Assembly: GCA_030537495.1 (NCBI GenBank)
Contig: JAUNMH010000007.1
Coordinates: forward strand, 1 to 64,000
Direction of reading: 5' to 3'
Length of the DNA stretch: 64,000 nucleotides
Origin: Clostridia bacterium
Lineage (GTDB): Bacteria; Bacillota; Clostridia; Peptostreptococcales; Anaerovoracaceae
Part shown: piece by piece, positions 18,250 to 26,754 of the stretch
How positions within the stretch are numbered: the stretch's first letter is position 1
Layout: each line of letters begins with the position of its first letter
Notes under the pieces: generated by a model
The model's input: only the letters and a program-made list of their open reading frames with translations
What the model was told of the DNA's origin: nothing
Database searches by the model: none
Program-made: the position numbers and the translations under genes

Positions 18250-19383
18250 ATGGACAAGGAAAAAAGACTTTATAAGCTGATTGGGAGCATCCCTTCAGTC
18301 GATGAAAAAGCCATTAAAGAAGCAAGGGATAGGCAGGCTTATCTGGCGAAACCACCTGGAAGCCTGGGCGCTCTTGAGGATATATCTGTTAAAATTGCCG
18401 GTATTACAGGCAAGGCCGTTGGAAATGATGTAACCAAGCAGTGCATCGCTGTTATGTCCGCGGACAACGGCGTTGTTGCTGAAGGTGTAGCATCTGCTCC
18501 TCAATCCGTAACTCTTTCTCAGACTATTAACTTTACAAGAAGATACACAGGTGTAAGTTCTATGGCAAAATATTTCGGCATCGACCTGCTAGTTACTGAT
18601 GTAGGCGTTGCAATGGAAATCCCACAGGAGCTTTACACTGACTCTATGCTTACAGAAGACAACAAAATTCCTGTTAGGATTGTAAATAGAAGAATCGCAA
18701 ATGGTACAAAGAACCTGGCAAAAGAGCCCGCTATGACTAGAGAGCAGGCTGTTGAGGCTATGCTTATTGGCTTCGAGGCTGCCGACGCTGCGAAAAAATC
18801 GGGAGCTCAGCTCTTTGGTATTGGTGAAATGGGCATCGGTAACACTACTACAAGCTCCGCGCTTTTAAGTGCTTTAACTGGAGCAAAGGCTGAGGACCTT
18901 GTTGGGCGCGGCGGCGGGCTAAATGACGAGGGCCTAAATAAGAAGGTTCAGGTAGTAAGGGATGCGGTGAACATGTACTGCATGGGTGACCCAATTGATA
19001 AGCTTGCAAACGTTGGAGGTTTTGATATTTGCGCTATGGTAGGCGCCTTCCTCGGTGCTGCTGTTAACAGAATGCCTGTCGTAGTTGACGGATTCATTTC
19101 TATTGTTGCGGCTTGCTACGCCAAGGAGCTTAATCCGAAGGTTGTGGACTACATGTTTGCATCGCACAAATCTTTTGAAATTGGCTACCAGATCGCCATG
19201 GACAGACTTGGACTGAAGCCTATGTTTGACCTTTCCATGAGACTTGGAGAAGGCAGCGGCTGCCCAATCGCATTTAAGATAATCGAGACGGCTATCGCGT
19301 CTATGAACATAATGAAAACTCTCGATGAGGCGTCCATTGACGGCGACTATCTGGAGGAAATCAGAAGGGATAATTTGTTCTAA
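18250..19383 (+). CDS. cobT: Nicotinate-nucleotide:dimethylbenzimidazole phosphoribosyltransferase
   Basis: 377-378 residues. CobT makes alpha-ribazole phosphate from NaMN and a lower-ligand base. Motifs: KPPGSLG near the start, SADNGVV, GEMGIGNTTT, GRGGG, and RLGEGSGC with the catalytic glutamate. The ATG at 18250 follows GGGAGG by 6 nt; upstream in-frame codons lack a ribosome binding site and homology. First gene of the nucleotide-loop assembly cluster; its TAA overlaps the cobU ATG by 1 nt. No bluB or base-synthesis gene is nearby, so the base is probably scavenged (inference). Confidence 0.96.
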   Translation: MDKEKRLYKLIGSIPSVDEKAIKEARDRQAYLAKPPGSLGALEDISVKIAGITGKAVGNDVTKQCIAVMSADNGVVAEGVASAPQSVTLSQTINFTRRYTGVSSMAKYFGIDLLVTDVGVAMEIPQELYTDSMLTEDNKIPVRIVNRRIANGTKNLAKEPAMTREQAVEAMLIGFEAADAAKKSGAQLFGIGEMGIGNTTTSSALLSALTGAKAEDLVGRGGGLNDEGLNKKVQVVRDAVNMYCMGDPIDKLANVGGFDICAMVGAFLGAAVNRMPVVVDGFISIVAACYAKELNPKVVDYMFASHKSFEIGYQIAMDRLGLKPMFDLSMRLGEGSGCPIAFKIIETAIASMNIMKTLDEASIDGDYLEEIRRDNLF

Positions 19384-19919
19384 TGAATGTTTTTATAAGT
19401 GGTGGTTGCAAGAACGGCAAGTCCATGTATGCCCAGGAAATTGCTCGTGATATGGCCCGCGAGCAAGGCGTTCCTCTGTATTACCTTGCGACGATGATTC
19501 CCGTTGACGATGAGGACCGGGCGCGAATTAAAAGGCATATTGGCGAGCGCGAAGGTTGGGGTTTTACAACAATCGAGCAGGGGCGCAACATTCTTGTGGC
19601 TTTGGATCAGGAGGATGTGGATCCTCGCGGGGTTTTTCTCCTAGACAGCGTTACGGCGTTACTTTCTAACGAAATGTTCCAGCCGAATTTTGTCACTGAT
19701 TTTCAGGCTGGCCCAAGGGTGTCGGCGGAGCTAGTCCAGTTCTCAAAACTCACAGGGAACACAGTTTTTGTTTCTGACGGGATTTACTCCGACGCTCGGA
19801 TTTTCGACGATTATACAGAAGGCTATCGCAAGGCTCTTGCCACTGCGGACAAGGCTCTTGCTAAGGTTTGTGACCAGGTAATCGAAGTGGCTTACGGCCA
19901 CAGGCATTTCTATAAGTAG
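19383..19919 (+). CDS. cobU: Adenosylcobinamide kinase / guanylyltransferase
   Basis: 178 residues. CobU phosphorylates adenosylcobinamide and adds GMP. Walker A GGCKNGKSMYA, then YYLATMIPVDDEDRARIKRH (the family's DxxMxxRI-type region) and FLLDSVTALLSNEMF (Walker B). The usual C-terminal GIVP segment is altered here (SDGIYSDARIFDDYTEGYR), while a classic GIVP segment occurs in the short paralogue at 20821-21201. Coupled to cobT by a 1-nt overlap and 11 nt ahead of cobS. Confidence 0.9.
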   Translation: MNVFISGGCKNGKSMYAQEIARDMAREQGVPLYYLATMIPVDDEDRARIKRHIGEREGWGFTTIEQGRNILVALDQEDVDPRGVFLLDSVTALLSNEMFQPNFVTDFQAGPRVSAELVQFSKLTGNTVFVSDGIYSDARIFDDYTEGYRKALATADKALAKVCDQVIEVAYGHRHFYK

Positions 19920-19930
19920 AGGTATAAAAT

Positions 19931-20758
19931 ATGAAGTATATTACTGCTTTTTTCATGGCATGGGGTAATTTCATTACGCTCCCTTGTCCGCTGAAAAAAT
20001 GGGATAACAATTTAAAGAACCTGATGTTGGCGTTTTTGCCGGCTGTGGGGGCTGTTGTTGGAGTTCTGTGGATGGTGCTTTTTGTCGTTTTGCGCTCTCT
20101 GAACGCCCCGGTTTCTCTTGCATCTCTTGTTATGGTTTTCTATATTTTCGCTATTTGCGGTTTCATGCACATGGATGGATATATGGACTGTATGGATGCA
20201 ATTTTATCTAGACGCCCTCTCGAGGACAGACAGAGAATTTTAAAGGACTCCAATGTTGGAGCTTTTGCTGTTGTAACCTTGGTATTTTTAGTTCTCGCCT
20301 GGTACGCGACAATGAACATAGCGCTGCCTGTCAGCGACCAAATAAGCTTTCTGCTTATTCCTGTAATAAGCAGAGGCATGGCTGGATCTTTTGTCCTATC
20401 TTATAAGCCTATTGGACACAGTCAGTATGTAGAGGATTATAAGCAGCCTAACAGAGGAAAATACCATGCTGTTGTTCTTGTTCAAATGGCTGTAATCGTT
20501 ACTATTGCTGTAGTCTTTACATATATGTATTCTGCATCTGTCTTAGGTGCAGGAGTGAAAACTTGCCTCATTAATATGGCAATTCTCATAATTGTGCAGG
20601 CAATCGCATCTTTCATAGCTTGTGCCTACGCAAGAAAGCAGCTAGGAGGTATGAGTGGCGATATTGCTGGCTACACTATTTGTTTCAGTGAGCTGGCTGG
20701 CATTTTCACTCTGGCTCTTACTCAGTATTACACAGAAATGTTTGTTATGCCGATTTAA
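19931..20758 (+). CDS. cobS: Adenosylcobinamide-GDP ribazoletransferase (cobalamin synthase)
   Basis: 275 residues, integral membrane protein. Joins AdoCbi-GDP with alpha-ribazole (phosphate). The family's Asp-rich motif appears as HMDGYMDCMDA followed by RILKDSNVGAFAVV; several hydrophobic helices follow, with AYARKQLGGMSGDIAGY near the end. It ends in a hairpin formed by ATGCCGA / TCGGCAT (20747-20768). Confidence 0.95.
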   Translation: MKYITAFFMAWGNFITLPCPLKKWDNNLKNLMLAFLPAVGAVVGVLWMVLFVVLRSLNAPVSLASLVMVFYIFAICGFMHMDGYMDCMDAILSRRPLEDRQRILKDSNVGAFAVVTLVFLVLAWYATMNIALPVSDQISFLLIPVISRGMAGSFVLSYKPIGHSQYVEDYKQPNRGKYHAVVLVQMAVIVTIAVVFTYMYSASVLGAGVKTCLINMAILIIVQAIASFIACAYARKQLGGMSGDIAGYTICFSELAGIFTLALTQYYTEMFVMPI

Positions 20759-20760
20759 AA

Positions 20761-20792
20761 GTCGGCATAAATTTTGGTCGGCATAAATTTAA
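20761..20792 (+). repeat. 16-bp tandem duplication between cobS and the CobU-like gene
   Basis: GTCGGCATAAATTT occurs at 20761-20774 and 20777-20790 in two adjoining 16-bp units. Either TCGGCAT copy can pair with ATGCCGA at the cobS stop (20747-20753), giving two alternative hairpins. Confidence 0.7.
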
Positions 20793-20820
20793 AGCAACAT
20801 ATATTCACGGAGGAATTCTT

Positions 20821-21201
20821 ATGATATTAGTGTTTGGCGGAGCTTACCAGGGCAAGCTTGACTATGTTTTAGAAAAATATAACCTAAACAAGGATGATGT
20901 AGAGAGATGCAACGTTGGGAAGGCCTCTTTGGGTTTTGATAAAAAGGTAATTTACGGCCTGGATAAGTTTGTCTATGCCTGCGTTAAGGAAGGCGTAGAG
21001 GCTAAGGAAGTTTTAGTAGAAAATTTAGATAAGCTGCAGGATAAGATTATTATCTGCGATGATATTTCCCAGGGAATCGTGCCTCTGGACAAAGATGAGC
21101 GTGAGTGGCGTGAGGCTACGGGAAGGGCCATGGTTGCTTTGGGGAAAATGGCTGATGACGTTTACCGCGTGTTCTGCGGACTTGCGACGAAGATAAAATA
21201 G
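20821..21201 (+). CDS. Short CobU-like P-loop protein
   Basis: 126 residues. A P-loop-like start (LVFGGAYQGKLDYV) and a C-terminal segment GIVPLDKDEREWREATGRA that closely matches the GIVPxxxxxRxxRDxxGxxN region of CobU. The middle of CobU is shortened, and Walker A ends in GKL instead of GKS/T. It follows cobS and precedes cobC by 8 nt, so a role in cobinamide activation is likely, perhaps complementing the cobU at 19383. A non-catalytic or alternative kinase is equally possible. Confidence 0.7.
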   Translation: MILVFGGAYQGKLDYVLEKYNLNKDDVERCNVGKASLGFDKKVIYGLDKFVYACVKEGVEAKEVLVENLDKLQDKIIICDDISQGIVPLDKDEREWREATGRAMVALGKMADDVYRVFCGLATKIK

Positions 21202-21209
21202 GAGAGTAT

Positions 21210-21896
21210 ATGGAATCGAAGATTTTTTTAATTAGACATGGAATAACGGAGGGGAACCTGAACAGCTGGTATTACGGCGCCTCAGATATTCCTCTAGCGC
21301 AGGAGGGTGTGGACAAGGTTACCCGCATGAAGGAGGCCGGCTGCTATCCTGAATTTGCTGAGGACGCTCAATATGTGACTACTGGTCTTACTAGAACTGA
21401 GCACACTCTTGAGCTAGTTGTTGGACCTCGTGAACACAAACAGATTACTGACTTACAGGAAATGAAGTTTGGGGAATATGAGTGCGTTGCCTTTGACGAT
21501 GTTAAGGATGACCCTGTTTTTCTAGAGTGGGGATATGACAAAACCGGCGATGTAGCCCTTCCCGGTGCTGAAAGTCTTAACCAGTTTAAGGCCAGAGTAC
21601 AAAGAGGTCTGGATGAGTTAATTGCAATTCACAGGTTGGGTGAGCTGGCCCACAGACACAATGGAAAGCCGACTCATACGGTTATGTTTTGTCATGGGGG
21701 CGTTATTTCCTGCATTATGGGGGATCTTTTCCCTGAAGATGCGGAGACTATTTGGGATATGATGCCAGATCCAGGTGAAGGCTTTATCCTAAATGTTGAG
21801 GGTGGCAAGCCTGTATCCTATGAGAAAATTGTAGACACTACTAAAGAAGCAAAGAAAGAAGACGATCTTTCTTTCGATGGCCTTCTTCCTGATTAA
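21210..21896 (+). CDS. cobC: Histidine phosphatase, probable alpha-ribazole phosphatase
   Basis: 228 residues. Histidine-phosphatase fold: phospho-acceptor LIRHGITEGN, second arginine in TGLTRTEHTLEL, glutamate region LQEMKFGEYE, and the second catalytic histidine in MFCHGGVIS. Members of this branch in cob clusters dephosphorylate alpha-ribazole-5'-phosphate or cobalamin-5'-phosphate. Specificity is inferred from its place as the last gene of the cluster. Convergent with the RidA gene, 9 nt apart. Confidence 0.8.
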   Translation: MESKIFLIRHGITEGNLNSWYYGASDIPLAQEGVDKVTRMKEAGCYPEFAEDAQYVTTGLTRTEHTLELVVGPREHKQITDLQEMKFGEYECVAFDDVKDDPVFLEWGYDKTGDVALPGAESLNQFKARVQRGLDELIAIHRLGELAHRHNGKPTHTVMFCHGGVISCIMGDLFPEDAETIWDMMPDPGEGFILNVEGGKPVSYEKIVDTTKEAKKEDDLSFDGLLPD

Positions 21897-21905
21897 TACT
21901 TATGA

Positions 21906-22286
21906 TTATTTTACTGCCCACATTACCAATTCAACTTGGTATCCGGGCAGTAATTTTACTTCTAGGGCTTTTCTGCACGGAAACGGATTGTCTGGCATAA
22001 GCTCTCTATATATCTTGTTAAAATCTCCCCATTTATCCAGGTCTTCCATATAAACTTCAACATTGAAGACATTAGTAAGGTCGCAGCCCGCTTCTTTCAG
22101 AAAGGCTTCGCAGGCCAAAATCGTATTTCTTGCCTGGGTTTCTATATCCTCAGGAATCGTTCCGTCATAGTCATCACAACAAATGCCAGAGGTTACTACA
22201 ATTTCCTTGCCTTCTATGGAAAGAACAGGTGCGAAGGGATAGCCCGTAGGCTCTGTTATATATTTTTCAGGTAATGTCTTTGTCAT
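21906..22286 (-). CDS. RidA/YjgF-family protein
   Basis: 126 residues with the Rid fold: SGICCDDYDGTIPEDIETQ, then NVFNVEVYMEDLDKWGDFN, and the arginine of the ligand pocket in FPCRKALEVKLLPG. Archetypal RidA deaminates reactive enamine/imine intermediates from PLP enzymes; other Rid subgroups differ. The altered front (SGICCDD where RidA has SGQ) suggests a non-RidA subgroup. Confidence 0.85.
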   Translation of the reverse strand: MTKTLPEKYITEPTGYPFAPVLSIEGKEIVVTSGICCDDYDGTIPEDIETQARNTILACEAFLKEAGCDLTNVFNVEVYMEDLDKWGDFNKIYRELMPDNPFPCRKALEVKLLPGYQVELVMWAVK

Positions 22287-22393
22287 TTTCTCATTCTCCT
22301 CATCTTGCTGAATTTTCTACAGTATACCATAGAATCTCATGAGCAACACTAATTTTTTCTTTTATAGTATACGGATATTCCTATATTACAGTA

Positions 22394-22422
22394 TTGACTG
22401 TGTGCTTGGATGCTAGTATTAT
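22394..22422 (+). promoter_or_regulatory. Strong sigma-A promoter for the 37-residue ORF
   Basis: TTGACT (22394-22399), exactly 17 bp, TATTAT (22417-22422). The ORF starts 64 nt downstream of the -10. Confidence 0.75.
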
Positions 22423-22485
22423 TTAGGTAATATCAACGGAAGTTATACACCCTGAAAAGGAAAATACTGAAATGGAGTTTTTAAC

Positions 22486-22599
22486 ATGATTAGAACTGAA
22501 TATCATATATTGCCAATTGCTATTTGGTCGTGTGTTGCCATTTATTTACTATACAGATATATCAAAAATTGCATAAAAAATAACAAGAAAAGAAAGTAA
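22486..22599 (+). CDS. Small single-pass membrane peptide (37 residues)
   Basis: A short ORF that would be easy to miss: ATG at 22486 with GGAG 8 nt upstream, stop TAA at 22597-22599. The peptide has a polar start (MIRTEYH), a hydrophobic stretch of about 18 residues (ILPIAIWSCVAIYLLYRY) and a strongly basic tail (NCIKNNKKRK), i.e. a positive-inside membrane anchor. It has its own promoter and terminator, so it is an independent transcription unit. Layout is compatible with a type I toxin-like or regulatory membrane peptide, or a small enzyme-complex subunit; none can be proven from the sequence. Confidence 0.6.
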   Translation: MIRTEYHILPIAIWSCVAIYLLYRYIKNCIKNNKKRK

Positions 22600-22615
22600 T
22601 ATATTATTTTCTAAC

Positions 22616-22668
22616 AAAAAGGCGATACCCTTATCCATCCATTACGACAGTCAGGGCATCGCCTTTTA
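22616..22668 (+). terminator. Terminator of the small membrane peptide gene
   Basis: A-run, GGCGATaCCC (22621-22630), long loop, GGGcATCGCC (22654-22663), TTTTATT. Could also work toward the minus strand for the gene ending at 22735. Confidence 0.75.
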
Positions 22669-22734
22669 TTGACACATTATTGATTTAAAAAGATTAATTA
22701 TTATGTTCTTGCTTTACATATCTATTATCCATAT

Positions 22735-24021
22735 TTATTTGCCGTTGATTTCTTCAACTGCGTGTGTAAGCATTTCAATAGCTGCAGGAATTGCATCTTC
22801 GTCAAGGTCAAACTCTGCATTGTGAAGAGTCTGAGTTGTATCAGTGCCGATTCCGATGTATGTTGCGATTCCGCCATGTTCCTGAACCTTGTTCATCATT
22901 ACTGATGCGTCATCGCTTCCGCCTACATTGCCCTCAAAGTAAATCTTTGAGAACCAAGGAGTCTTTTCTGCTGCGCGCTGTACGATTTCCATAATAGCAT
23001 CGTCGCTTTCACCTGCAGGAGTTTCTCCCAGGTCAACTACTGTATATGTTAAGTCATATGCTCTTGAAGCGCCTTCGATAATGTCAAATACACGCTTTCT
23101 TGCATAGTCTGTAACCTCTCTGTTTACGCCTCTGTACTCAACATTCATATCTGCCTTACCTGCAATAGTGTTAATTGCAGTTCCTGCGTTTAAGATACCA
23201 ACGTTTACGCGGAACATTCCGGCTTCGTGTGGTGCAATGGCATGAATGTTAAGAGCCGCTGTACATGCGGCAAGTAATGCATTTTTACCTTCCTGAGAAG
23301 CTCCGCAAGGGTGTGCTTCCTTTCCGTGGAAAGTGAAATCCAGTTCATCATAAGCTAAGAAGTCTTTGCATCCACAACAAATTGTGTTTGATGGAAGTGG
23401 ATGTCCTTCAGCTGTAAGCGCCATATGAACTGAAAGGAAGTATTCAACATCGTCAAGATGTCCGTGGTCCACAATTGACTGTGCTCCATGATAGCTTTCC
23501 TCAGCCGGCTGGAAAATTACCTTGAACCTACCCTTTAACTGATCCTTCATCTCTAGAAGTTTTGATGCAACGCCTAGACCGATGGCAGTGTGCGCATCGT
23601 GACCGCAAGCGTGTACACAACCGTCATTGCATGAGATGTATCCCTCGTCGAAAGGTCTGAATCCTTCCTTCTGAGGTTCGTCGTATGGTAAGCAGTCTAT
23701 ATCAAAACGGAAAGCGGTCACAGGTCCTTCTACTCCTGTGTCTAGTTCCACGATTACACCTGGATAACCCTTTGTACGCTCTACGTACTCTGGTTTCGCA
23801 CCCTGTGCAATTGCTCTTTCCATTTCAGCTTTCTTTTCTTCATCACTAAGCATTTCGAAGCCGATAGATTCTTCTCTAACAACATCGGGACCCATAATTG
23901 CCTTGTATCCCATGTCTTCTAGAATTTCTGCAATTCTTGCGCTTGTTCTGATTTCTCTCCATGCTAATTCTGCATAGTGATGAAATTCTCTACGATATTC
24001 TATAAATTTGTTCAATTTCAC
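22735..24021 (-). CDS. AbgA-like M20 peptidase/amidohydrolase
   Basis: 428 residues. M20 family close to aminobenzoyl-glutamate utilisation protein A: FRREFHHYAE-type start (EYRREFHHYAELAWRE), the AbgA-type insert before GVIVELDTG, metal motifs VHACGHDAHTAIGLG and FQPAEES, and GSDDASVMM near the end. Likely hydrolyses an amide of an amino acid or folate breakdown product; the substrate is not fixed by sequence. Start is ambiguous: GTG at 24021 has AGGAGG only 2 nt before it, while TTG at 24015 has it 8 nt before. It is 19 nt downstream of the MFS gene, so import and hydrolysis are probably linked. Confidence 0.85.
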   Translation of the reverse strand: MKLNKFIEYRREFHHYAELAWREIRTSARIAEILEDMGYKAIMGPDVVREESIGFEMLSDEEKKAEMERAIAQGAKPEYVERTKGYPGVIVELDTGVEGPVTAFRFDIDCLPYDEPQKEGFRPFDEGYISCNDGCVHACGHDAHTAIGLGVASKLLEMKDQLKGRFKVIFQPAEESYHGAQSIVDHGHLDDVEYFLSVHMALTAEGHPLPSNTICCGCKDFLAYDELDFTFHGKEAHPCGASQEGKNALLAACTAALNIHAIAPHEAGMFRVNVGILNAGTAINTIAGKADMNVEYRGVNREVTDYARKRVFDIIEGASRAYDLTYTVVDLGETPAGESDDAIMEIVQRAAEKTPWFSKIYFEGNVGGSDDASVMMNKVQEHGGIATYIGIGTDTTQTLHNAEFDLDEDAIPAAIEMLTHAVEEINGK

Positions 24022-24040
24022 TGCCTCCTAGATGCTTTTT

Positions 24041-25339
24041 TTATGCTTCTGCTGCAGTTTCAGTGTTTTCTCTTGAACCTGGCTGGATGTTTAATTTTTT
24101 TCTGTATCTATCCCAGATAACAAGTGTTACAATACCGATTGCAAAGCAGATGCCGATTCCTGTGAACATATAATCATATCCCTTGTCTCCGAATACGTCA
24201 AGTACTTTACCGAATAAATATGGAACTGCTACTTCTGGGAAGAATCCGATTGTTGAGATAACGCCTACTGCTGTACCTGCAACGCTTAGTGGAATTCCGC
24301 CTTCGTCCATCATTGACCATACTAAGCTGTATCCACCGTACATACCAACGTAAATAATGATACAAAGTGCGATGAATAATGTTGAACTCATGCTGTGCAT
24401 GAATACCATCATGAATGTAGGAATCATCATCATTGTGAATGTTACGTATAATACTCTTGATCTTCCGAATTTATCAGCAAGGGCACCGCCACCAAAGGAT
24501 GCTACCGGACGTACGTACTGAGCTGCGATTGTAATGATCGCTGCAGCTGCTCCAGCCATTCCGAATGCTGATGTTGAGTATGGTGTGAAATAATAGAACG
24601 CGATGTTCATTGTATATGTACAGCAAAGGATGATTGATAAGAACCAAACTGCTGGCATTTTTAATACTTTAAGAACTCCTTCAACTGTAATCTTTTCTTT
24701 CTTTTCTTCAACTACAGCTACCTTTTCCTTCTCGCTTCCCTTTAGTAGGAAGAATACTAAGATACCTAATACGATTGCGATTACTGAGTAGTAGATGATT
24801 ACTCCGTTTAGTCCGCCTACGTCTCCTGCTTTCTTGCTGAAGTATGCGAAGATTGATACGATACATACGCCGTCAATTGCATACACGATTCCTCTTCCTC
24901 CGTCGAAGAATCCGAATGCCTTACTTTGTTCGTTTTCGTTTGAGATTTCACGTAAGCTCTTTACTACTGCTGGCCAGAATGCAAATAGTGAAGTGAATCC
25001 CCATAATGCATAGATAGCAAGTAATACATAGTAGCCAGGGTTTAACATGTGGATGAATCCACCGATACCTGTTAAGATAAGTGATACTGTCATTAACTTT
25101 CTAGTTGATACCATGTCGGCTACAACTCCGCCGAACAGGTAGGAAATCATACCGAATAATCCGAAGATCGATCCGAATGTACCCATCTGAGCGTTTGTCA
25201 GATGATATGTAGTTAGGTATGCGTCATAGAAATATGATCTGAAGTACGGTAGACCGTAAATCATTGCACCTGCTACTGTGATAACTACTAGATGGAAAAT
25301 GTGCTTCTTTAATTTAGAAGTTTGTTGTTCTGCACCCAT
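24041..25339 (-). CDS. Major facilitator superfamily transporter
   Basis: 432 residues, 12 predicted helices in two six-helix halves. The MFS loop signature GGVVADMVSTRK follows helix 2, and GGALADKFGRSR is its counterpart in the second half. The N-terminus SKLKKHIFHL is cytoplasmic. The substrate is not identifiable; co-transcription with the AbgA-like hydrolase suggests an amidated amino acid or peptide-like compound. AAGGAG lies about 8 nt ahead of the ATG. Confidence 0.88.
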   Translation of the reverse strand: MGAEQQTSKLKKHIFHLVVITVAGAMIYGLPYFRSYFYDAYLTTYHLTNAQMGTFGSIFGLFGMISYLFGGVVADMVSTRKLMTVSLILTGIGGFIHMLNPGYYVLLAIYALWGFTSLFAFWPAVVKSLREISNENEQSKAFGFFDGGRGIVYAIDGVCIVSIFAYFSKKAGDVGGLNGVIIYYSVIAIVLGILVFFLLKGSEKEKVAVVEEKKEKITVEGVLKVLKMPAVWFLSIILCCTYTMNIAFYYFTPYSTSAFGMAGAAAAIITIAAQYVRPVASFGGGALADKFGRSRVLYVTFTMMMIPTFMMVFMHSMSSTLFIALCIIIYVGMYGGYSLVWSMMDEGGIPLSVAGTAVGVISTIGFFPEVAVPYLFGKVLDVFGDKGYDYMFTGIGICFAIGIVTLVIWDRYRKKLNIQPGSRENTETAAEA

Positions 25340-25450
25340 TTTTTCGTTCTCCTTTTCAATTACATTTTCTTTTTTCGTTCATAAATGATTGCGTTATAAA
25401 ATCTACCTACATCATAGTTATTTTTCAGCAACATTAAAGTACCATCAAAA

Positions 25451-25505
25451 ATTAAAAAGGACTATCTTTAGTCCATTGGAACTTTGTCGATAGTCCATTT
25501 TTTGT
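25451..25505. terminator. Bidirectional hairpin between aminotransferase-like and MFS genes
   Basis: GGACTATC (25459-25466) / GATAGTCC (25489-25496) flanked by A and T runs on the two sides. It can end the aminotransferase-like... MFS-facing transcripts in either direction, but lies upstream of the MFS gene on the minus strand, so it must sit before that gene's promoter. The same bases carry the TGGACTA operator repeats. Confidence 0.45.
25469..25499 (-). promoter_or_regulatory. Candidate MocR operator upstream of the MFS gene
   Basis: AATGGACTA occurs twice in the same orientation on the minus strand (complement of 25469-25477 and 25491-25499), 22 bp apart, i.e. about two helical turns. The core TGGACTA also occurs twice ahead of the HTH gene at 27033-27074. 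MocR/GntR regulators commonly bind spaced direct repeats. Confidence 0.55.
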
Positions 25506-25551
25506 GTTTATTTTGTGAAAATTCATGGTGATGAATGCATATACCATTCAA

Positions 25552-26718
25552 CTATTCGTTCATCTCATCAAGAACCTGTCCAATAACCTTAATGCCCTTA
25601 ATAATATCCTCGTCGCTAACCTTGGAGAAAGATAGTCTGATATGTCCATAGTCATTTTTATTCAGGTAAAAAACCCTTCCAGGGTAAACAATTACATCTT
25701 GCTCGGCTAGCCTCTTGCATAGAGCCTTCTCGCTTATACCCTTTTTCAGGCGACACCAGACAGTAAGACCTCCATTTGGCTTATTGAAGCACAGGCCCTT
25801 TTCCCTTAGTTTATCAAGCTCTGAGCACATAAGGTCTCTTTTATATTTGTAATGCTCCTTTAGGACAGCTGTTCGCTCCCTCATCTGGCCGCTTTCCATA
25901 TATTCATCGAGGAAATATTCCCCTATGTTTCCAACAATAGTCTCGTCCAGGTTCAGGGCACGCCCCATCATTTCAACTAAATCTGTTGGCCCTACTAAAT
26001 ATCCGGTTTTTACGGCATAAGGAAAAAGTAAGGTAAAACTGTTGATATAAACAACTAAATGATTGATATCTAGCAAATACAGCGATGGTATATATCTCTC
26101 GTCATACTTGAAATCGTAAGGATAATCATCTTCAATAATTGGAACGTTGTAGGTGTTTGCAAGCTGAAGAATTTTCTTGCGCTTCTCCAAAGACGTTGTA
26201 ATTCCAGTAGGATTGTGGTAATTAGGCATGGTGTATATAAACTTTGGCTTGAACTTTCTTATGGATGCCTCCAGGGTCTCCATATCCATCCCGTCTTTTT
26301 CCATTGGAACTGGAATTACCTCAATTCCGTAGTTGCACATAATGCTCATAATATCAGGTACAACAGGCTCCTCAACGATAACCCTGTCCCCCGTTCTCAG
26401 GTACAGCAGGGTCAAATAGCTAATGGCCTGGTTTGTCTCCGCCACAATTTGAATGTTTTTTGGTTCAACCTCCATATTGCGCTCTTCCAGGAAATCGCAA
26501 ATATTTTTCTTTAGCCTTTCTGTTTCAGCGCCCAGAGTCTGGGTGTCACCATCATCTTCACCTCTGAAAATTCTTTCGACCACATGCTTCATGCCGCTGA
26601 CGGGAAAAACTGAGTTATCCATTATCATTCCGCCAAAGTTAATAGCCTCTTTATTGGCAAAATTCTGATAATAAATCTCGTTGAAATCCCTAGCTTCCTT
26701 GCTATATTCATACTTCAT
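25552..26718 (-). CDS. Aminotransferase-like domain of a split MocR regulator, catalytic lysine lost
   Basis: 388 residues with fold type I aminotransferase features typical of the MocR effector domain: MPNYHNPTG, IEDDYPYDFKYDERYIPSL, GGLTVWCRL, HIRLSFSK. Where MocR proteins have GTFSKxLxPxxRxGY with the PLP lysine, this reads NSFTLLFPYAVKTGY (around 26000-26045), so the lysine is leucine. It therefore cannot form the usual internal aldimine and is probably a sensor or degenerate. The matching GntR-type domain is a separate gene 36 nt upstream. GGGG touches the ATG, an unusually tight Shine-Dalgarno, directly after a hairpin. Confidence 0.8.
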   Translation of the reverse strand: MKYEYSKEARDFNEIYYQNFANKEAINFGGMIMDNSVFPVSGMKHVVERIFRGEDDGDTQTLGAETERLKKNICDFLEERNMEVEPKNIQIVAETNQAISYLTLLYLRTGDRVIVEEPVVPDIMSIMCNYGIEVIPVPMEKDGMDMETLEASIRKFKPKFIYTMPNYHNPTGITTSLEKRKKILQLANTYNVPIIEDDYPYDFKYDERYIPSLYLLDINHLVVYINSFTLLFPYAVKTGYLVGPTDLVEMMGRALNLDETIVGNIGEYFLDEYMESGQMRERTAVLKEHYKYKRDLMCSELDKLREKGLCFNKPNGGLTVWCRLKKGISEKALCKRLAEQDVIVYPGRVFYLNKNDYGHIRLSFSKVSDEDIIKGIKVIGQVLDEMNE

Positions 26719-26721
26719 CCC

Positions 26722-26752
26722 CTTTTCAAGAGGGAAAAACCTTCTTGAAAAG
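26722..26752 (-). promoter_or_regulatory. Intercistronic hairpin at the ribosome binding site of the aminotransferase-like gene
   Basis: Ten-bp perfect stem CTTTTCAAGA / TCTTGAAAAG (26722-26731 with 26743-26752), extended by two more pairs after a mismatch. Read on the minus strand it ends next to GGGGATG and has no T run, so it looks like a translational or processing element rather than a terminator. Confidence 0.5.
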
Positions 26753-26754
26753 TC

